From contig CAKQJE010000010.1 of assembly GCA_934247225.1 (NCBI GenBank), forward strand, positions 1-64,000: a stretch of 64,000 bases of DNA. Reading direction: 5' to 3'. How positions within the stretch are numbered: position 1 is the first letter of the stretch; the number at the start of each line of letters is the position of its first letter. Of the stretch, positions 49,401-57,959 are shown in pieces. This DNA is from an uncultured Clostridia bacterium (GTDB taxonomy: Bacteria > Bacillota > Clostridia > Christensenellales > Borkfalkiaceae). The position numbers and the translations under genes were made by a program. The notes beneath the pieces are model-generated. The model had not been told where the DNA came from. It searched no databases and worked only from the letters and a program-made list of their open reading frames with translations.

Positions 49401-50486
49401 GAAGGCGGTATAGTCGTAGACGTTAAAAAATTCACGAAAGCGAACAAGGACGAGTTGTCTCCGGGCGTTACCGAACTTATCAGAGTATATATCGCGCAGA
49501 AGAGAAAGATCTCCGTCGGCGATAAGATGGCGGGACGTTACGGAAACAAGGGCGTTATTTCGAGAATTCTTCCCGAAGCGGATATGCCGTTCTTGGCGGA
49601 CGGAACTCCCTTGCAGATAGTTCTTAACCCCCTCGGCGTTCCTTCCCGAATGAATATCGGTCAGGTTCTCGAAGTTCACCTTTCGCTCGTATGCAAACAG
49701 CTCGGCTGGAAGATCGCGACCCCGGTATTCGACGGCGCGACCGAAAAGGAAATTAAAGAGCTTCTCGAAGAAAATCATTTCGTCAATCCTTATGGCGAAG
49801 TCGACGGTAAAATTCAGCTTTACGACGGAAGAACGGGCGAACCGTTCGAACACAGAGTAACCGTCGGTTACATGTACATGATAAAGCTTCACCACCTTGT
49901 CGACGATAAGATTCACGCGCGTTCGGTTGGACCGTACTCCGTGGTTACTCAGCAGCCCCTCGGCGGAAAGGCGCAGTTCGGCGGACAGAGATTCGGAGAA
50001 ATGGAAGTGTGGGCGCTCGAAGCTTACGGCGCGTCGCATATCCTTCAAGAAATTCTTACCGTCAAGTCGGACGACGTTGTCGGAAGAGTTAAAACTTACG
50101 AGTCTATCGTAAAGGGCAGCGACATTTCCGAACCCGGCATACCCGAATCGTTCAAGGTTATGCTCAAAGAACTTCAAAGCTTAGCTCTCGATATGAAGGT
50201 TCTCACCGAAAATCACGAGGAAATCAACCTTAAAGATCTCACCGAGGACGCAGACGACGTCAACGTCAATATCAGAGAGAAAGAGAACGTCGATTACGTC
50301 GATCTCGCACCCGAAAAGGAAACCGCTCACGAGGAAGAAGAGGACGAAGTCGGTTCTATCTTCGACGATTACGACGAAGATACCTTCGACGAAGACGAAG
50401 GCTTCAAATCGAGCGACTTGTTCGATGATTTCGAGGATCTTGACGATCTTGACGCCGACGAAGACGACGACGGCGAAGATAAATAA
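46488..50486 (+). CDS. rpoB: RNA polymerase beta subunit
   Basis: A 1332-residue beta subunit. The rifampicin-binding cluster SQLSQFMDQTNPIAELTHKR (about residue 559) has the usual sensitive-type residues. The conserved ends (GDKMAGRYGNKGVIS, GGKAQFGGQRFGEMEVWALE) are intact. The C-terminus carries an extra acidic tail of about 70 residues, rich in Asp and Glu. Start ATG 46488 was chosen for the ribosome site AAAAAGGAG and the family start MTRNLPLVKFGNVERRTFSK; the frame is open back to 46362. Confidence 0.97.
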   Translation: MTRNLPLVKFGNVERRTFSKIKEVQPMPYLIEVQRDSYASFIEEGISEVFEDFSPITDYSDRFELYFLDHSLSDKPKYDEKECRDRDATYAVPLKVKVRLVNKVTGEVLDQDVFMGELPKMTENGSFIINGAERVIVSQLVRSPGVYNGFEFSKTGRKLYGTTVIPNRGAWIEFEQDADNTLWVKVDRTRKLTATVLLRALGFGTDESIKAIFEDDPMINATMEKDVAKSEGEGLFELYRRLRPGEVPTEEAVRQHLKNLFFDPRRYDCAKVGRYKFNKRLNMGVRLPGVTAYEDIVNEDGELLVKKGEVITPEQAKLIQNSGINFVYALTENGEKHKIIGNNVVDFEAVAGVSPRPFGLIENIYYPNYVFAKELAEAVKTSTVEDVAEKYIDRINPLFYVEETVVPAGEEMKPEDKKNLEKRRELRRRFVFACRAFFDILEAGVPEKLTSEQKKNIKPLIDKLNHKHITTDDIIATISLNSDLNYGIGTVDNIDHLGNRRVRSVGELLQNQFRIGINRLERVIKERMSTQDPKDITPNGLINVRPVSSAIKEFFGSSQLSQFMDQTNPIAELTHKRKLSALGPGGLNRERATFEVRDVHYTHYGRMCPIETPEGQNIGLITSLSAYAKVNEYGFIESAYRKIDKATGKATDHVDYLTADEEDAFIVAQANEPLDEEGRFVNARVACRRRDEITELPREEIDYMDVSPKQLVSVATALIPFLENCDTNRALMGSNMQRQAVPLLKPETPIVGTGIEAKIAYDSGVMIIAEKAGVVKSVSGSEIIVNENDGTTTGFDRVYVLKKFQRSNQGTCLNQKPIVKVGDIVEKGTILADGPATCDGELALGRNILIGFMTWEGYNYEDAILLSEKLVQNDVFTSIHIEEHEIECRETKLGNEEFTRDIPNIGDDALKDLDENGVIRIGAEVTSGDILVGKVSPKGETELTPEERLLRAIFGEKAREVKDTSLRVPHGEGGIVVDVKKFTKANKDELSPGVTELIRVYIAQKRKISVGDKMAGRYGNKGVISRILPEADMPFLADGTPLQIVLNPLGVPSRMNIGQVLEVHLSLVCKQLGWKIATPVFDGATEKEIKELLEENHFVNPYGEVDGKIQLYDGRTGEPFEHRVTVGYMYMIKLHHLVDDKIHARSVGPYSVVTQQPLGGKAQFGGQRFGEMEVWALEAYGASHILQEILTVKSDDVVGRVKTYESIVKGSDISEPGIPESFKVMLKELQSLALDMKVLTENHEEINLKDLTEDADDVNVNIREKENVDYVDLAPEKETAHEEEEDEVGSIFDDYDEDTFDEDEGFKSSDLFDDFEDLDDLDADEDDDGEDK

Positions 50487-50509
50487 TACGGGAGGAGTCG
50501 TAAATAGAT

Positions 50510-53500
50510 ATGTTTGAACTCAATAACTTTAATTCGTTACAAATAGGCGTAGCCTCTCCCGAAAAGATCAGAGAATGGTCGTACGGCGAGGTAACCCGCC
50601 CCGAAACAATAAATTACAGAACTCAGAAACCCGAAAGAGACGGCTTGTACTGCGAAAGAATTTTCGGACCTACCAAGGATTGGGAATGTCATTGCGGAAA
50701 GTACAAGAGAATAAGATACAAAGGCATCATTTGCGAAAAGTGCGGCGTTGAAGTCACGAGAGCAAAGGTCAGAAGAGAGAGAATGGGTCACATCGAGCTT
50801 GCCGCTCCCGTTTCCCATATCTGGTATTTCAAAGGCGTGCCTTCCCGTATCGGTCTTATGGTAGACATTCCGCCCAAACAGCTCGAACAGGTCATTTATT
50901 TCGCCTGCTACGTCGTTCTCGACCCCGGAACTACCGATCTTCAATATAAACAGGTCATAAACGACAGAGAATACAGAGAAGCTTGCGAGAAATTCGGCGA
51001 AAAGAGCTTCAAAGTAGGTATGGGCGCGGAAGCCATAAAGGAACTCCTTATGGCTATCAACCTCGAAAAAGAAAGCGCCGAGCTTAAAAAACTTATTTCG
51101 GAAAATCCCGAAAGTCAGAAGAGCGCGAAGGCTATTAAGAGACTCGACATCGTCGAAGCGTTCAGAAAGAGCGGCAGCCGCCCCGAATGGATGATTCTCG
51201 ACGTCGTTCCCGTTATCCCGCCGGAACTCCGCCCGATGATTCAGCTTGACGGCGGAAGATTTGCGACGAGCGATCTTAACGATTTGTACCGCAGAGTCAT
51301 CAACAGAAACAACCGTCTTAAAAAGCTTATGGAATTCGGCGCGCCCGAAATTATCATAAGAAACGAAAAGAGAATGCTTCAGGACGCCGTAGACGCGCTT
51401 ATCGACAACGGCAGAAGAGGCAAAGCGGTCTCGGGCGTAGGCAATAGAGATCTTAAATCCCTTTCGGCTATTTTAAGAGGTAAACAGGGTCGTTTCCGTC
51501 AGAACCTTCTCGGAAAACGTGTCGACTATTCCGGTCGTTCGGTTATAGTCGTAGGTCCCGAACTCAAACTTTATCAGTGCGGTCTTCCCAAGGAAATGGC
51601 GATCGAGCTTTTCAAGCCGTTCGTTATGAAAAAGCTTGTGGAAAACAACACTTGCCATAACATAAAGAGCGCGAAGAGAATGGTCGAGAGAATGAAACCC
51701 TGCGTTTGGGATATTCTCGAAGACGTTATCAAGGATCACCCCGTTCTTTTGAACCGCGCTCCCACTCTTCACCGTTTGTCCATTCAGGCATTCGAGCCTG
51801 TTCTGATCGAGGGCAGAGCGATCAAGCTTCACCCGCTCGTCTGCGGCGCGTTCAACGCTGACTTCGACGGCGACCAGATGGCTGTTCACGTTCCGCTTTC
51901 CATCGAAGCTCAGGCGGAAGCGAGATTTTTGATGCTTGCTTCCAACAACATTCTGAAACTTTCCGACGGTAAGCCGGTTATGTCTCCCTCTCAGGATATG
52001 GTTCTCGGTTGTTATTACCTTACCATTACGAGAAAGGAAGAGGGCAAGTATTACGACGAAAGAGAAACCGAATACGTTCTTAAAGACGACGGCTTCTTCT
52101 ACGACGAAAAAAATATCAAATTCATTCCCTCGGATATCGTAAAAGGCGATAAATGCGTCGTAACGAAAGCCGATAAGGACGGAATTTATTCGAGAACGGA
52201 AAGAGAACTTAAAAACATAATCGTTTCGTGCAAACTCGTCAAAGAGGGCGGAGATCCGTCCGAAGCTGTAACGGCTTATTATTATGAACCCGACGTTTAT
52301 TCTTCTCCCGACGAAGCTTTGATGGCTTATCAGACCAAACAGCTCTGGTGTCAGGACGAAATTTACGTAAGACGTAAAGTAACGTTGCCCGACGGAACGA
52401 AACATTCGGGTATAATCAAGACCACCGCGGGCAGAATTATCTTCAACCACGGTATTCCGCAGGATATCACGGGCGCGAAATTCACCGTGAGAAATCCCGA
52501 GGACGCGGACAGTTATCTCCAATTCGTAATCAACTTCCTCGTCGGCAAGAGTCAGCTCAAAAAGATCGTAGACGCTTGCTTCAAATCGAGAGGTTCGGGT
52601 TGCGCCGCCGATACGCTTGACTATATCAAGTCTCTCGGCTACAAATATTCCACTATCGCCGCTATCACCACGTCGGTATTCGATATGCAGGTTCCCGGCG
52701 ACAAGAACAAAATCATTCACGACGCGAGCGAAGAAGTTATCGGTATCGAAAAGAAATACAACAGAGGTATTCTTACCGACGACGAACGTTATAAAGCCGT
52801 CGTCGATATTTGGACGAAAGCAACCGCAGACGTTTCCGAAGTGTTACAGCTTACACTTCGTAAGTTCAACCCCATCTGGATGATGGCGGACTCGGGCGCG
52901 CGTGGTTCTATTGACCAGATAAAACAGCTTGCCGGAATGCGTGGTCTTATGACCAACCCCAACGGTAAAATCATTGAAATTCCCGTTAAATCGTGCTTCC
53001 GTGAAGGACTTACGGTTCTGGAATACTTCATTTCCTCTCACGGCGGACGTAAAGGTCTGGCGGATACGGCGTTAAAGACGGCAGACTCCGGTTACCTTAC
53101 AAGACGTCTTGTCGACGTTTCGCATAACGTAATCATTCGTGAAGAAGATTGCGGCGACGTCAAGGGTATGGAGATCGAGGCGATCAAGGGCATTAAGGGC
53201 GAGATTATCGAAAGCTTGGAGGACAGAATCAACGGAAGATTTACTCCCGTTGACATTCTCGATCCCAAGACGGGCGACGTTCTCGTTAAAGCCAATGAAA
53301 TGATCACCGAAGACGACGCGAAGAAGATTTGCGCCGCAGGCATAGAAAAAGTTACGATAAGAAGCGTATTTACCTGTAAATCGAAGTACGGCGTCTGCGC
53401 TAAGTGCTATGGTAAGAACATGAGTAACTCGCTTCCCGTTCAGATCGGCGAGGCTGTCGGAATCATTGCCGCTCAGTCCATCGGCGAACCCGGTACTCAG

Positions 53501-54340
53501 CTTACGATGAGAACCTTCCATACGGGCGGTATCGCGTCGACGGGCGATATTACTCAGGGTCTTCCGAGAGTAGAAGAGCTTTTCGAAGCAAGAAAACCCA
53601 AGGGCGAGGCTATCGTTTGCGAACACAGCGGTACGGTTACCATTCAGGAAAAGGACGGTATTCGTCACGTTATGGTCAAGTCTCCCGAGGACGGCTCCGT
53701 TAAGGATTACGGCATTCCGTTCAGCGCGGATTTAAGAGTTAAAACGGGCGACATTGTCGAACCCGGTTCCGTTCTTACAGGCGGTTCGGTCAACCCGCAG
53801 ACTATTCTTAAAACCAAGGGTTTCAAGTCCGTTCAGGACTATATCCTGAAAGAAGTTCAGTCGGTTTACCGCAGCCAGGGCGTTGACATTAACGATAAAC
53901 ACGTTGAAATCATAGTCAATCAGATGCTCAGAAAGGTAAGAATTCTTTCGAGCGGAGACACGGGCTTCCTTCCCGGCGAATGCGTCGATATGCTCACGCT
54001 CGACGAGGAGAACAGCAAGGTCCTCGAAAACGGCGGAGTTCCCGCTATCGCGAAGAGAATTCTTCTCGGCATCACGAAAGCGGCTCTCGCAACCGAGTCT
54101 TTCCTTTCGGCGGCTTCATTCCAGGAAACTTCCAAGGTTTTAACCGACGCTGCTATCCACAATAAGGTCGATCCGCTTATGGGTCTTAAAGAGAACGTTA
54201 TCATCGGTAAGCTCATTCCCGCAGGAACGGGCGTGAAGGACTACAAGAATCTTTCGCCGCAGTATAACTCCATAAGAGGCGTAGCTTCGGACGACGAAAT
54301 GGCAGACGACGATTTTGCCGACGGCGACGGAAATAAATAA
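50510..54340 (+). CDS. rpoC: RNA polymerase beta' subunit
   Basis: A 1276-residue beta' subunit. N-terminal zinc ribbon CHCGKYKRIRYKGIICEKCG (residues about 62-81), catalytic magnesium site NADFDGDQM (about 449-457), the trigger-loop region, and the second zinc site CKSKYGVCAKCYG (from about 955). The C-terminus is acidic (DDDFADGDGNK). Ribosome site GGAGGAG. Forms the RNA polymerase core with RpoB; a terminator follows directly. Confidence 0.98.
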   Translation: MFELNNFNSLQIGVASPEKIREWSYGEVTRPETINYRTQKPERDGLYCERIFGPTKDWECHCGKYKRIRYKGIICEKCGVEVTRAKVRRERMGHIELAAPVSHIWYFKGVPSRIGLMVDIPPKQLEQVIYFACYVVLDPGTTDLQYKQVINDREYREACEKFGEKSFKVGMGAEAIKELLMAINLEKESAELKKLISENPESQKSAKAIKRLDIVEAFRKSGSRPEWMILDVVPVIPPELRPMIQLDGGRFATSDLNDLYRRVINRNNRLKKLMEFGAPEIIIRNEKRMLQDAVDALIDNGRRGKAVSGVGNRDLKSLSAILRGKQGRFRQNLLGKRVDYSGRSVIVVGPELKLYQCGLPKEMAIELFKPFVMKKLVENNTCHNIKSAKRMVERMKPCVWDILEDVIKDHPVLLNRAPTLHRLSIQAFEPVLIEGRAIKLHPLVCGAFNADFDGDQMAVHVPLSIEAQAEARFLMLASNNILKLSDGKPVMSPSQDMVLGCYYLTITRKEEGKYYDERETEYVLKDDGFFYDEKNIKFIPSDIVKGDKCVVTKADKDGIYSRTERELKNIIVSCKLVKEGGDPSEAVTAYYYEPDVYSSPDEALMAYQTKQLWCQDEIYVRRKVTLPDGTKHSGIIKTTAGRIIFNHGIPQDITGAKFTVRNPEDADSYLQFVINFLVGKSQLKKIVDACFKSRGSGCAADTLDYIKSLGYKYSTIAAITTSVFDMQVPGDKNKIIHDASEEVIGIEKKYNRGILTDDERYKAVVDIWTKATADVSEVLQLTLRKFNPIWMMADSGARGSIDQIKQLAGMRGLMTNPNGKIIEIPVKSCFREGLTVLEYFISSHGGRKGLADTALKTADSGYLTRRLVDVSHNVIIREEDCGDVKGMEIEAIKGIKGEIIESLEDRINGRFTPVDILDPKTGDVLVKANEMITEDDAKKICAAGIEKVTIRSVFTCKSKYGVCAKCYGKNMSNSLPVQIGEAVGIIAAQSIGEPGTQLTMRTFHTGGIASTGDITQGLPRVEELFEARKPKGEAIVCEHSGTVTIQEKDGIRHVMVKSPEDGSVKDYGIPFSADLRVKTGDIVEPGSVLTGGSVNPQTILKTKGFKSVQDYILKEVQSVYRSQGVDINDKHVEIIVNQMLRKVRILSSGDTGFLPGECVDMLTLDEENSKVLENGGVPAIAKRILLGITKAALATESFLSAASFQETSKVLTDAAIHNKVDPLMGLKENVIIGKLIPAGTGVKDYKNLSPQYNSIRGVASDDEMADDDFADGDGNK

Positions 54341-54350
54341 TTAAAACTTA

Positions 54351-54385
54351 AACCGAAAACGTCGTAAAAGGCGTTTTCGGTTTTT
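54351..54385 (+). terminator. Terminator of rpoBC
   Basis: Perfect 11-bp stem AACCGAAAACG / CGTTTTCGGTT (54351-54382) running into TTTTT. Confidence 0.88.
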
Positions 54386-54406
54386 AATTTTGTTTTGATT
54401 TTTTAT

Positions 54407-54456
54407 GCCGCGGGCATCGGCGGGTGAGTGAAACGAAAACCGCCGATGCCCGCGGC
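54407..54456. repeat. GC-rich inverted repeat before ybaK
   Basis: Perfect 17-bp arms GCCGCGGGCATCGGCGG / CCGCCGATGCCCGCGGC with a 16-nt loop, 19 bases upstream of the ybaK ATG and not followed by a T run in either direction. Shares ATGCCGCGGGC with the inverted repeat at 42930. Confidence 0.7.
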
Positions 54457-54475
54457 GAATAAAAAGAGGATAGAT

Positions 54476-54955
54476 ATGAAAAAAGAAGAGCAGAAAACGA
54501 ACGCGATAAGGTCGCTCGAACAAAAGAAAATTGATTTCAAAGTATATAATTACTCGCAGGAGGAAGCGATTAGCGGAGTAGAAGTCGCTTCCGTTCTCGG
54601 TCAGAACCCCGATATGGTTTTCAAAACGCTCGTAACCGTCGGGAAAAGCGGAAATCATTATGTTTTTATGATTCCCGTCGCAAAAGAACTCGATTTGAAG
54701 AAAGCCGCGAAAGCCGTCGGCGAAAAGAATATCGAAATGATAAAATCCAAAGACCTTCTGCCGCTCACGGGTTATATTCACGGCGGCTGTTCGCCCGTAG
54801 GAATGAAAAAATTCTTCACCACGACGATAGACGAAACGGCGAAAAACTTCGGTACGATTATGTTCAGCGGCGGCGCAATAGGCTCCCAGGTAGAAACAAG
54901 CTTATCCGAGCTTGCGAAAGTAATCCGTTTTTCCACCGCCGACCTCACGAAATAA
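54476..54955 (+). CDS. ybaK: Cys-tRNA(Pro) deacylase YbaK/EbsC
   Basis: A 159-residue trans-editing enzyme that hydrolyses Cys mischarged on tRNA-Pro. VFKTLVTVGKSGNHYVFMIP carries the invariant Lys, and GYIHGGCSPVGMKK and SGGAIGSQVETSLSEL are family motifs. The start was set at ATG 54476 with ribosome site AAAGAGGA; an earlier ATG at 54428 lies inside the GC-rich hairpin. Confidence 0.95.
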   Translation: MKKEEQKTNAIRSLEQKKIDFKVYNYSQEEAISGVEVASVLGQNPDMVFKTLVTVGKSGNHYVFMIPVAKELDLKKAAKAVGEKNIEMIKSKDLLPLTGYIHGGCSPVGMKKFFTTTIDETAKNFGTIMFSGGAIGSQVETSLSELAKVIRFSTADLTK

Positions 54956-54997
54956 TCCGATTTTCAATTAAATAATACTATTTGATATTAAAAACAG

Positions 54998-55033
54998 GAC
55001 TAAAATACGATAGTATCGTATTTTAGTCTTTTT
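54998..55033 (+). terminator. Palindrome after ybaK, terminator-like; upstream twin of the ATPase operator
   Basis: Perfect 15-bp arms GACTAAAATACGATA / TATCGTATTTTAGTC around a central G (54998-55028), followed by TTTTT. It can terminate ybaK transcription, but the sequence is nearly the same as the palindrome over the ATPase promoter 112 bp downstream. Confidence 0.7.
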
Positions 55034-55092
55034 AAGTGGGATAAGTTTTGAGTGAAAATCGCAAAATTAAAGATAAAAATTGTTAAAAAAGC

Positions 55093-55121
55093 TTGACAGG
55101 ACACGATTTGTGGACTAAAAT
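55093..55121 (+). promoter_or_regulatory. Promoter of the DUF4143-type ATPase gene
   Basis: TTGACA (55093-55098), 17-bp spacer, TAAAAT (55116-55121). The -10 lies inside the left arm of the palindrome at 55110-55146. Confidence 0.65.
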
Positions 55122-55151
55122 AAGATTGTATCGTATTTTAGTCCACTTTTT
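55110..55151 (+). promoter_or_regulatory. Palindrome over the -10 of the ATPase promoter
   Basis: 17-bp arms GTGGACTAAAATAAGAT / ATCGTATTTTAGTCCAC with one mismatch and a TGT centre, followed by TTTTT. It reads as an operator covering the -10 and start point, or as an intrinsic terminator for read-through from upstream. The right arm contains the same TATCGTATTTTAGTC as the palindrome at 54998. Confidence 0.65.
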
Positions 55152-55167
55152 ATATGAGGTGTATTTA

Positions 55168-56388
55168 ATGAAATATATAAAAAGAGATATGGAAAAGCTT
55201 ATTTCGGAGCTTACGAAAGAGTATGCTTGTATTCTCGTAACGGGACCGAGACAGGTCGGCAAAAGCACTATGCTCGAACATATCGACGGGAAGCGCGCTC
55301 GGGTTACGCTCGACGATTTACAGGAGAGAGCGCTCGCTAAACAAGATCCCGAAATGTTTCTTAAATTGCATAAACCGCCGATTTTAATCGACGAAGTTCA
55401 GTATGCGCCCGAACTGTTTTCATATATCAAAATCGCAATAGACAAGGGAGCGGAAGCCGGGAGTTTTTGGCTTACGGGTTCGCAGAGTTATAAACTGATG
55501 AGCCTGTCGCAGGAAAGTCTGGCGGGAAGAATTGCAATTCTCAATTTAACGTCGCTTTCTCAGCATGAAATTTTCCAAAGCGGACAGCTCAAACCGTTTA
55601 CGGTATCGCTTGACAACTTGCAGACCCGCGTAGAAAATTCGTCCGAAGCGGGCGTCGACGAAATTTACGAAAGGATATGGAACGGCAGTTTACCGGGACT
55701 TGTAAGCGGGAAATATACTAACAGAGACGTATATTATTCGAGTTATCTTCAAACGTATATTTCAAGAGACGTAAAAGAAGAAATTTCTTTAAAAGACGAC
55801 CTGAAATTTATCGATTTTATCCGTGCGGTCGCTTGTAGAATAGGGCAGGAGTTGAACGTTCACTCGATTGCCGTCGACGCGGATGTGAGCGACGATACGG
55901 CTAAAAGATGGCTCGGATTGCTCGAAAAATCGGAAATTATTTTTTATCTGCACCCGTATTCGAACAATCTTCTGAAAAAGATAGTAAAAACGCCGAAAGT
56001 TTACTTTTTCGATACGGGTCTCGTGTGTTATCTGACGAAATATTCAAGTCCCGAGATTTTACAAAACGGCTCGTTGAACGGCGCGATTTTAGAAAATTAT
56101 ATCGTTTCCGAAATAAGAAAATCCTATCTTAACTGCGGAAAAGAGATGTATTTGTATTATTACCGGGATAAATTACAGCGTGAAATAGATCTGGTTTTGG
56201 AATCCGACGGAACGCTTTATCCGATCGAAATAAAAAAATCGTCCAATCCAACCCTTTCAATGATAAAAAACTTTGAAATTCTGAAAAAATCATCTTTGAA
56301 CGTCGGTAATGGCGCGGTGATTTGTTTAAAAGATAATTTATCCGCTTTGAATGCCGAAAATCTGATAATTCCCGTCAGATGTGTTTAA
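55168..56388 (+). CDS. AAA_14/DUF4143 ATPase with nuclease-like C-terminus
   Basis: A 406-residue protein. Residues 1-160 form the AAA_14 ATPase: MKYIKRDMEKLISELTKEYA, Walker A GPRQVGKST (26-34), Walker B PPILIDEVQYAPELF, and sensor WLTGSQS. Residues about 200-370 form DUF4143, containing a winged-helix-like stretch (ELNVHSIAVDADVSDDTAKR) and a PD-(D/E)XK-like motif in REIDLVLESDGTLYPIEIKK. The family is widespread in anaerobes and often sits alone, as here; its function is unknown. Start at ATG 55168 (ribosome site GAGGTG). The sequence is richer in A/T and in AAA/ATA/TTA codons than its neighbours, which suggests transfer. Confidence 0.9.
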   Translation: MKYIKRDMEKLISELTKEYACILVTGPRQVGKSTMLEHIDGKRARVTLDDLQERALAKQDPEMFLKLHKPPILIDEVQYAPELFSYIKIAIDKGAEAGSFWLTGSQSYKLMSLSQESLAGRIAILNLTSLSQHEIFQSGQLKPFTVSLDNLQTRVENSSEAGVDEIYERIWNGSLPGLVSGKYTNRDVYYSSYLQTYISRDVKEEISLKDDLKFIDFIRAVACRIGQELNVHSIAVDADVSDDTAKRWLGLLEKSEIIFYLHPYSNNLLKKIVKTPKVYFFDTGLVCYLTKYSSPEILQNGSLNGAILENYIVSEIRKSYLNCGKEMYLYYYRDKLQREIDLVLESDGTLYPIEIKKSSNPTLSMIKNFEILKKSSLNVGNGAVICLKDNLSALNAENLIIPVRCV

Positions 56389-56399
56389 AAACCGCGCTA

Positions 56400-56434
56400 A
56401 AAAATCCCCCTATGCATCGCATAAGGGGATTTTT
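56400..56434. terminator. Bidirectional terminator between the ATPase and the permease
   Basis: Stem AAAAATCCCC / GGGGATTTTT (56400-56434) between convergent genes, with A/T runs on both sides. Confidence 0.8.
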
Positions 56435-56450
56435 AAAGTCGGCTTAATTG

Positions 56451-57896
56451 TTAATGAGTAAGGAAGAACATCGCAAGGAACAAAGCCGTGATGATCCAGG
56501 TTCCGATTTTGATTTCTTTAACTTTTCCCGAGAATAATTTTATTACTACGTAAGACAAAAGTCCGAACGCTATTCCGTAAGAAATGTTATATGTAAACGG
56601 CATCATAGCCATTGTTAAAAACGCGGGAACGGATACGGAAACGTCCGACCAGTCGATATCTTTAACGCTGCCCATCATAAGAACGCCGACATAAACAAGC
56701 GCCGCGCCGTAAGCATAGCAGGGAATAAGTTTTGCAAGCGGAGCAAAGAAGAGCGCGACCAGGAACGCCGCCGCGGTTATAAGCGAGGAGAAACCTGTTT
56801 TTCCGCCTGCGGCAACGCCTGCCGAAGATTCGACAAAAGTAGTTACCGTCGAAGTTCCGAGAACTGCTCCCGTGCAGGTCGCAATAGCGTCCGCAAGCAT
56901 AGCTCTGTTCATATTGGGAACTTCGGGTTCGCCGTTTTCGCCTTCGACAAGTAAATTTCCGCCGCGGCACGCGCCGTATAAAGTTCCCATAGTGTCGAAC
57001 ATATCGACCATACAGAACGCAAGAGCGGTCGTTATAAAGAGAATAACGAGTCCGCCGACGGAAGTTCCGTCTTTTGCGAGATACGCGGAGAAATCGAAGC
57101 CTTGAGTGAAGACCTTTCCGAACGCCTCGTTACCGAATGCCACAAAGGGTTTTAAAGGATTGAACGAGAAAGTTTCGCCGAAATTATCGTAAAATCCGGG
57201 TACGGTCAAACCTAAAAGATAGTAAAGAGCCGTTCCGCCGAGGATACCCCAAAGGATCGAACCTTTAATTTTCTTATGCGAGAGAACCGCGATAAGCAGA
57301 ATGGAAATAACCGCAACAACAAGCGGCATTACCTCAGTCCAGGTTGCTTTATTGAAAAGGTTGAACGAAGCGAGTTTAATGCCTGTATCGGGGTCGGGAA
57401 TAACGAGTTTCGCGTCCTGTAATCCCAAAAACGCTATAAACAAACCGATACCTGCGGGAATAGCGGCTTTAACAACGGGCGGAATTGCTTCGAAAATAAT
57501 TTTTCTCAGTCCCGTAACCGTGAGTATCACGAAAATAAGTCCGTCCAAAAGAACGAAAACGAGCGCGTTCGCATAAGTAAAACCGAGACCTTTGCAAACG
57601 GTAAACACGAAAAATGCGTTAAGACCCATTCCCGGAGCTTGCGCAAGCGGAAGGTTTGCCATAAGTCCGATGAGGACAGTGCCGATGACCGCGGAAAGAG
57701 CGGTGGTGACGTACATCGCGTCGAACGATACTCCATCGAGAGCGGAGAACATACCCGAGTTTACGACAAGTATGTACGCCATTGCGAGGAACGTCGTAAG
57801 ACCTGCGATGATTTCCGTTTTTATCGACGAACCTTTTTCGGTAATCCGGAACTTTCTGTCGAAAAACGAAGTTTTCTTTTGTTCGATATTTTCCAT
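56451..57896 (-). CDS. NCS2 family nucleobase permease (PbuG/PbuO type)
   Basis: A 481-residue membrane protein of about 13 helices. FFDRKFRITEKGSSIKTEIIAGLTTFLAMAYI at the start, QAPGMGLNAFFVFT (helix 3 signature) and ADAIATCTGAVLGTSTVTTFVESSAGVAAGG are typical of the AzgA/PbuG branch that takes up adenine, guanine or hypoxanthine with protons. It follows the LOG gene by 63 bp in the same direction; there is no room for a separate riboswitch. Quoted motifs are seen directly; substrate is by family. Confidence 0.92.
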   Translation of the reverse strand: MENIEQKKTSFFDRKFRITEKGSSIKTEIIAGLTTFLAMAYILVVNSGMFSALDGVSFDAMYVTTALSAVIGTVLIGLMANLPLAQAPGMGLNAFFVFTVCKGLGFTYANALVFVLLDGLIFVILTVTGLRKIIFEAIPPVVKAAIPAGIGLFIAFLGLQDAKLVIPDPDTGIKLASFNLFNKATWTEVMPLVVAVISILLIAVLSHKKIKGSILWGILGGTALYYLLGLTVPGFYDNFGETFSFNPLKPFVAFGNEAFGKVFTQGFDFSAYLAKDGTSVGGLVILFITTALAFCMVDMFDTMGTLYGACRGGNLLVEGENGEPEVPNMNRAMLADAIATCTGAVLGTSTVTTFVESSAGVAAGGKTGFSSLITAAAFLVALFFAPLAKLIPCYAYGAALVYVGVLMMGSVKDIDWSDVSVSVPAFLTMAMMPFTYNISYGIAFGLLSYVVIKLFSGKVKEIKIGTWIITALFLAMFFLTH

Positions 57897-57959
57897 AAAT
57901 ATCTCCTTATTTTCCGCTTATTCGCGGTTTTTGCCTTATTGTGTTATATTTTTCCCTTA

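Noticed and set aside
57897..57959. Purine riboswitch before the NCS2 permease
   Set aside because: Only 63 bases separate it from the LOG gene, without aptamer-like elements; any control must come from the leader upstream of LOG.
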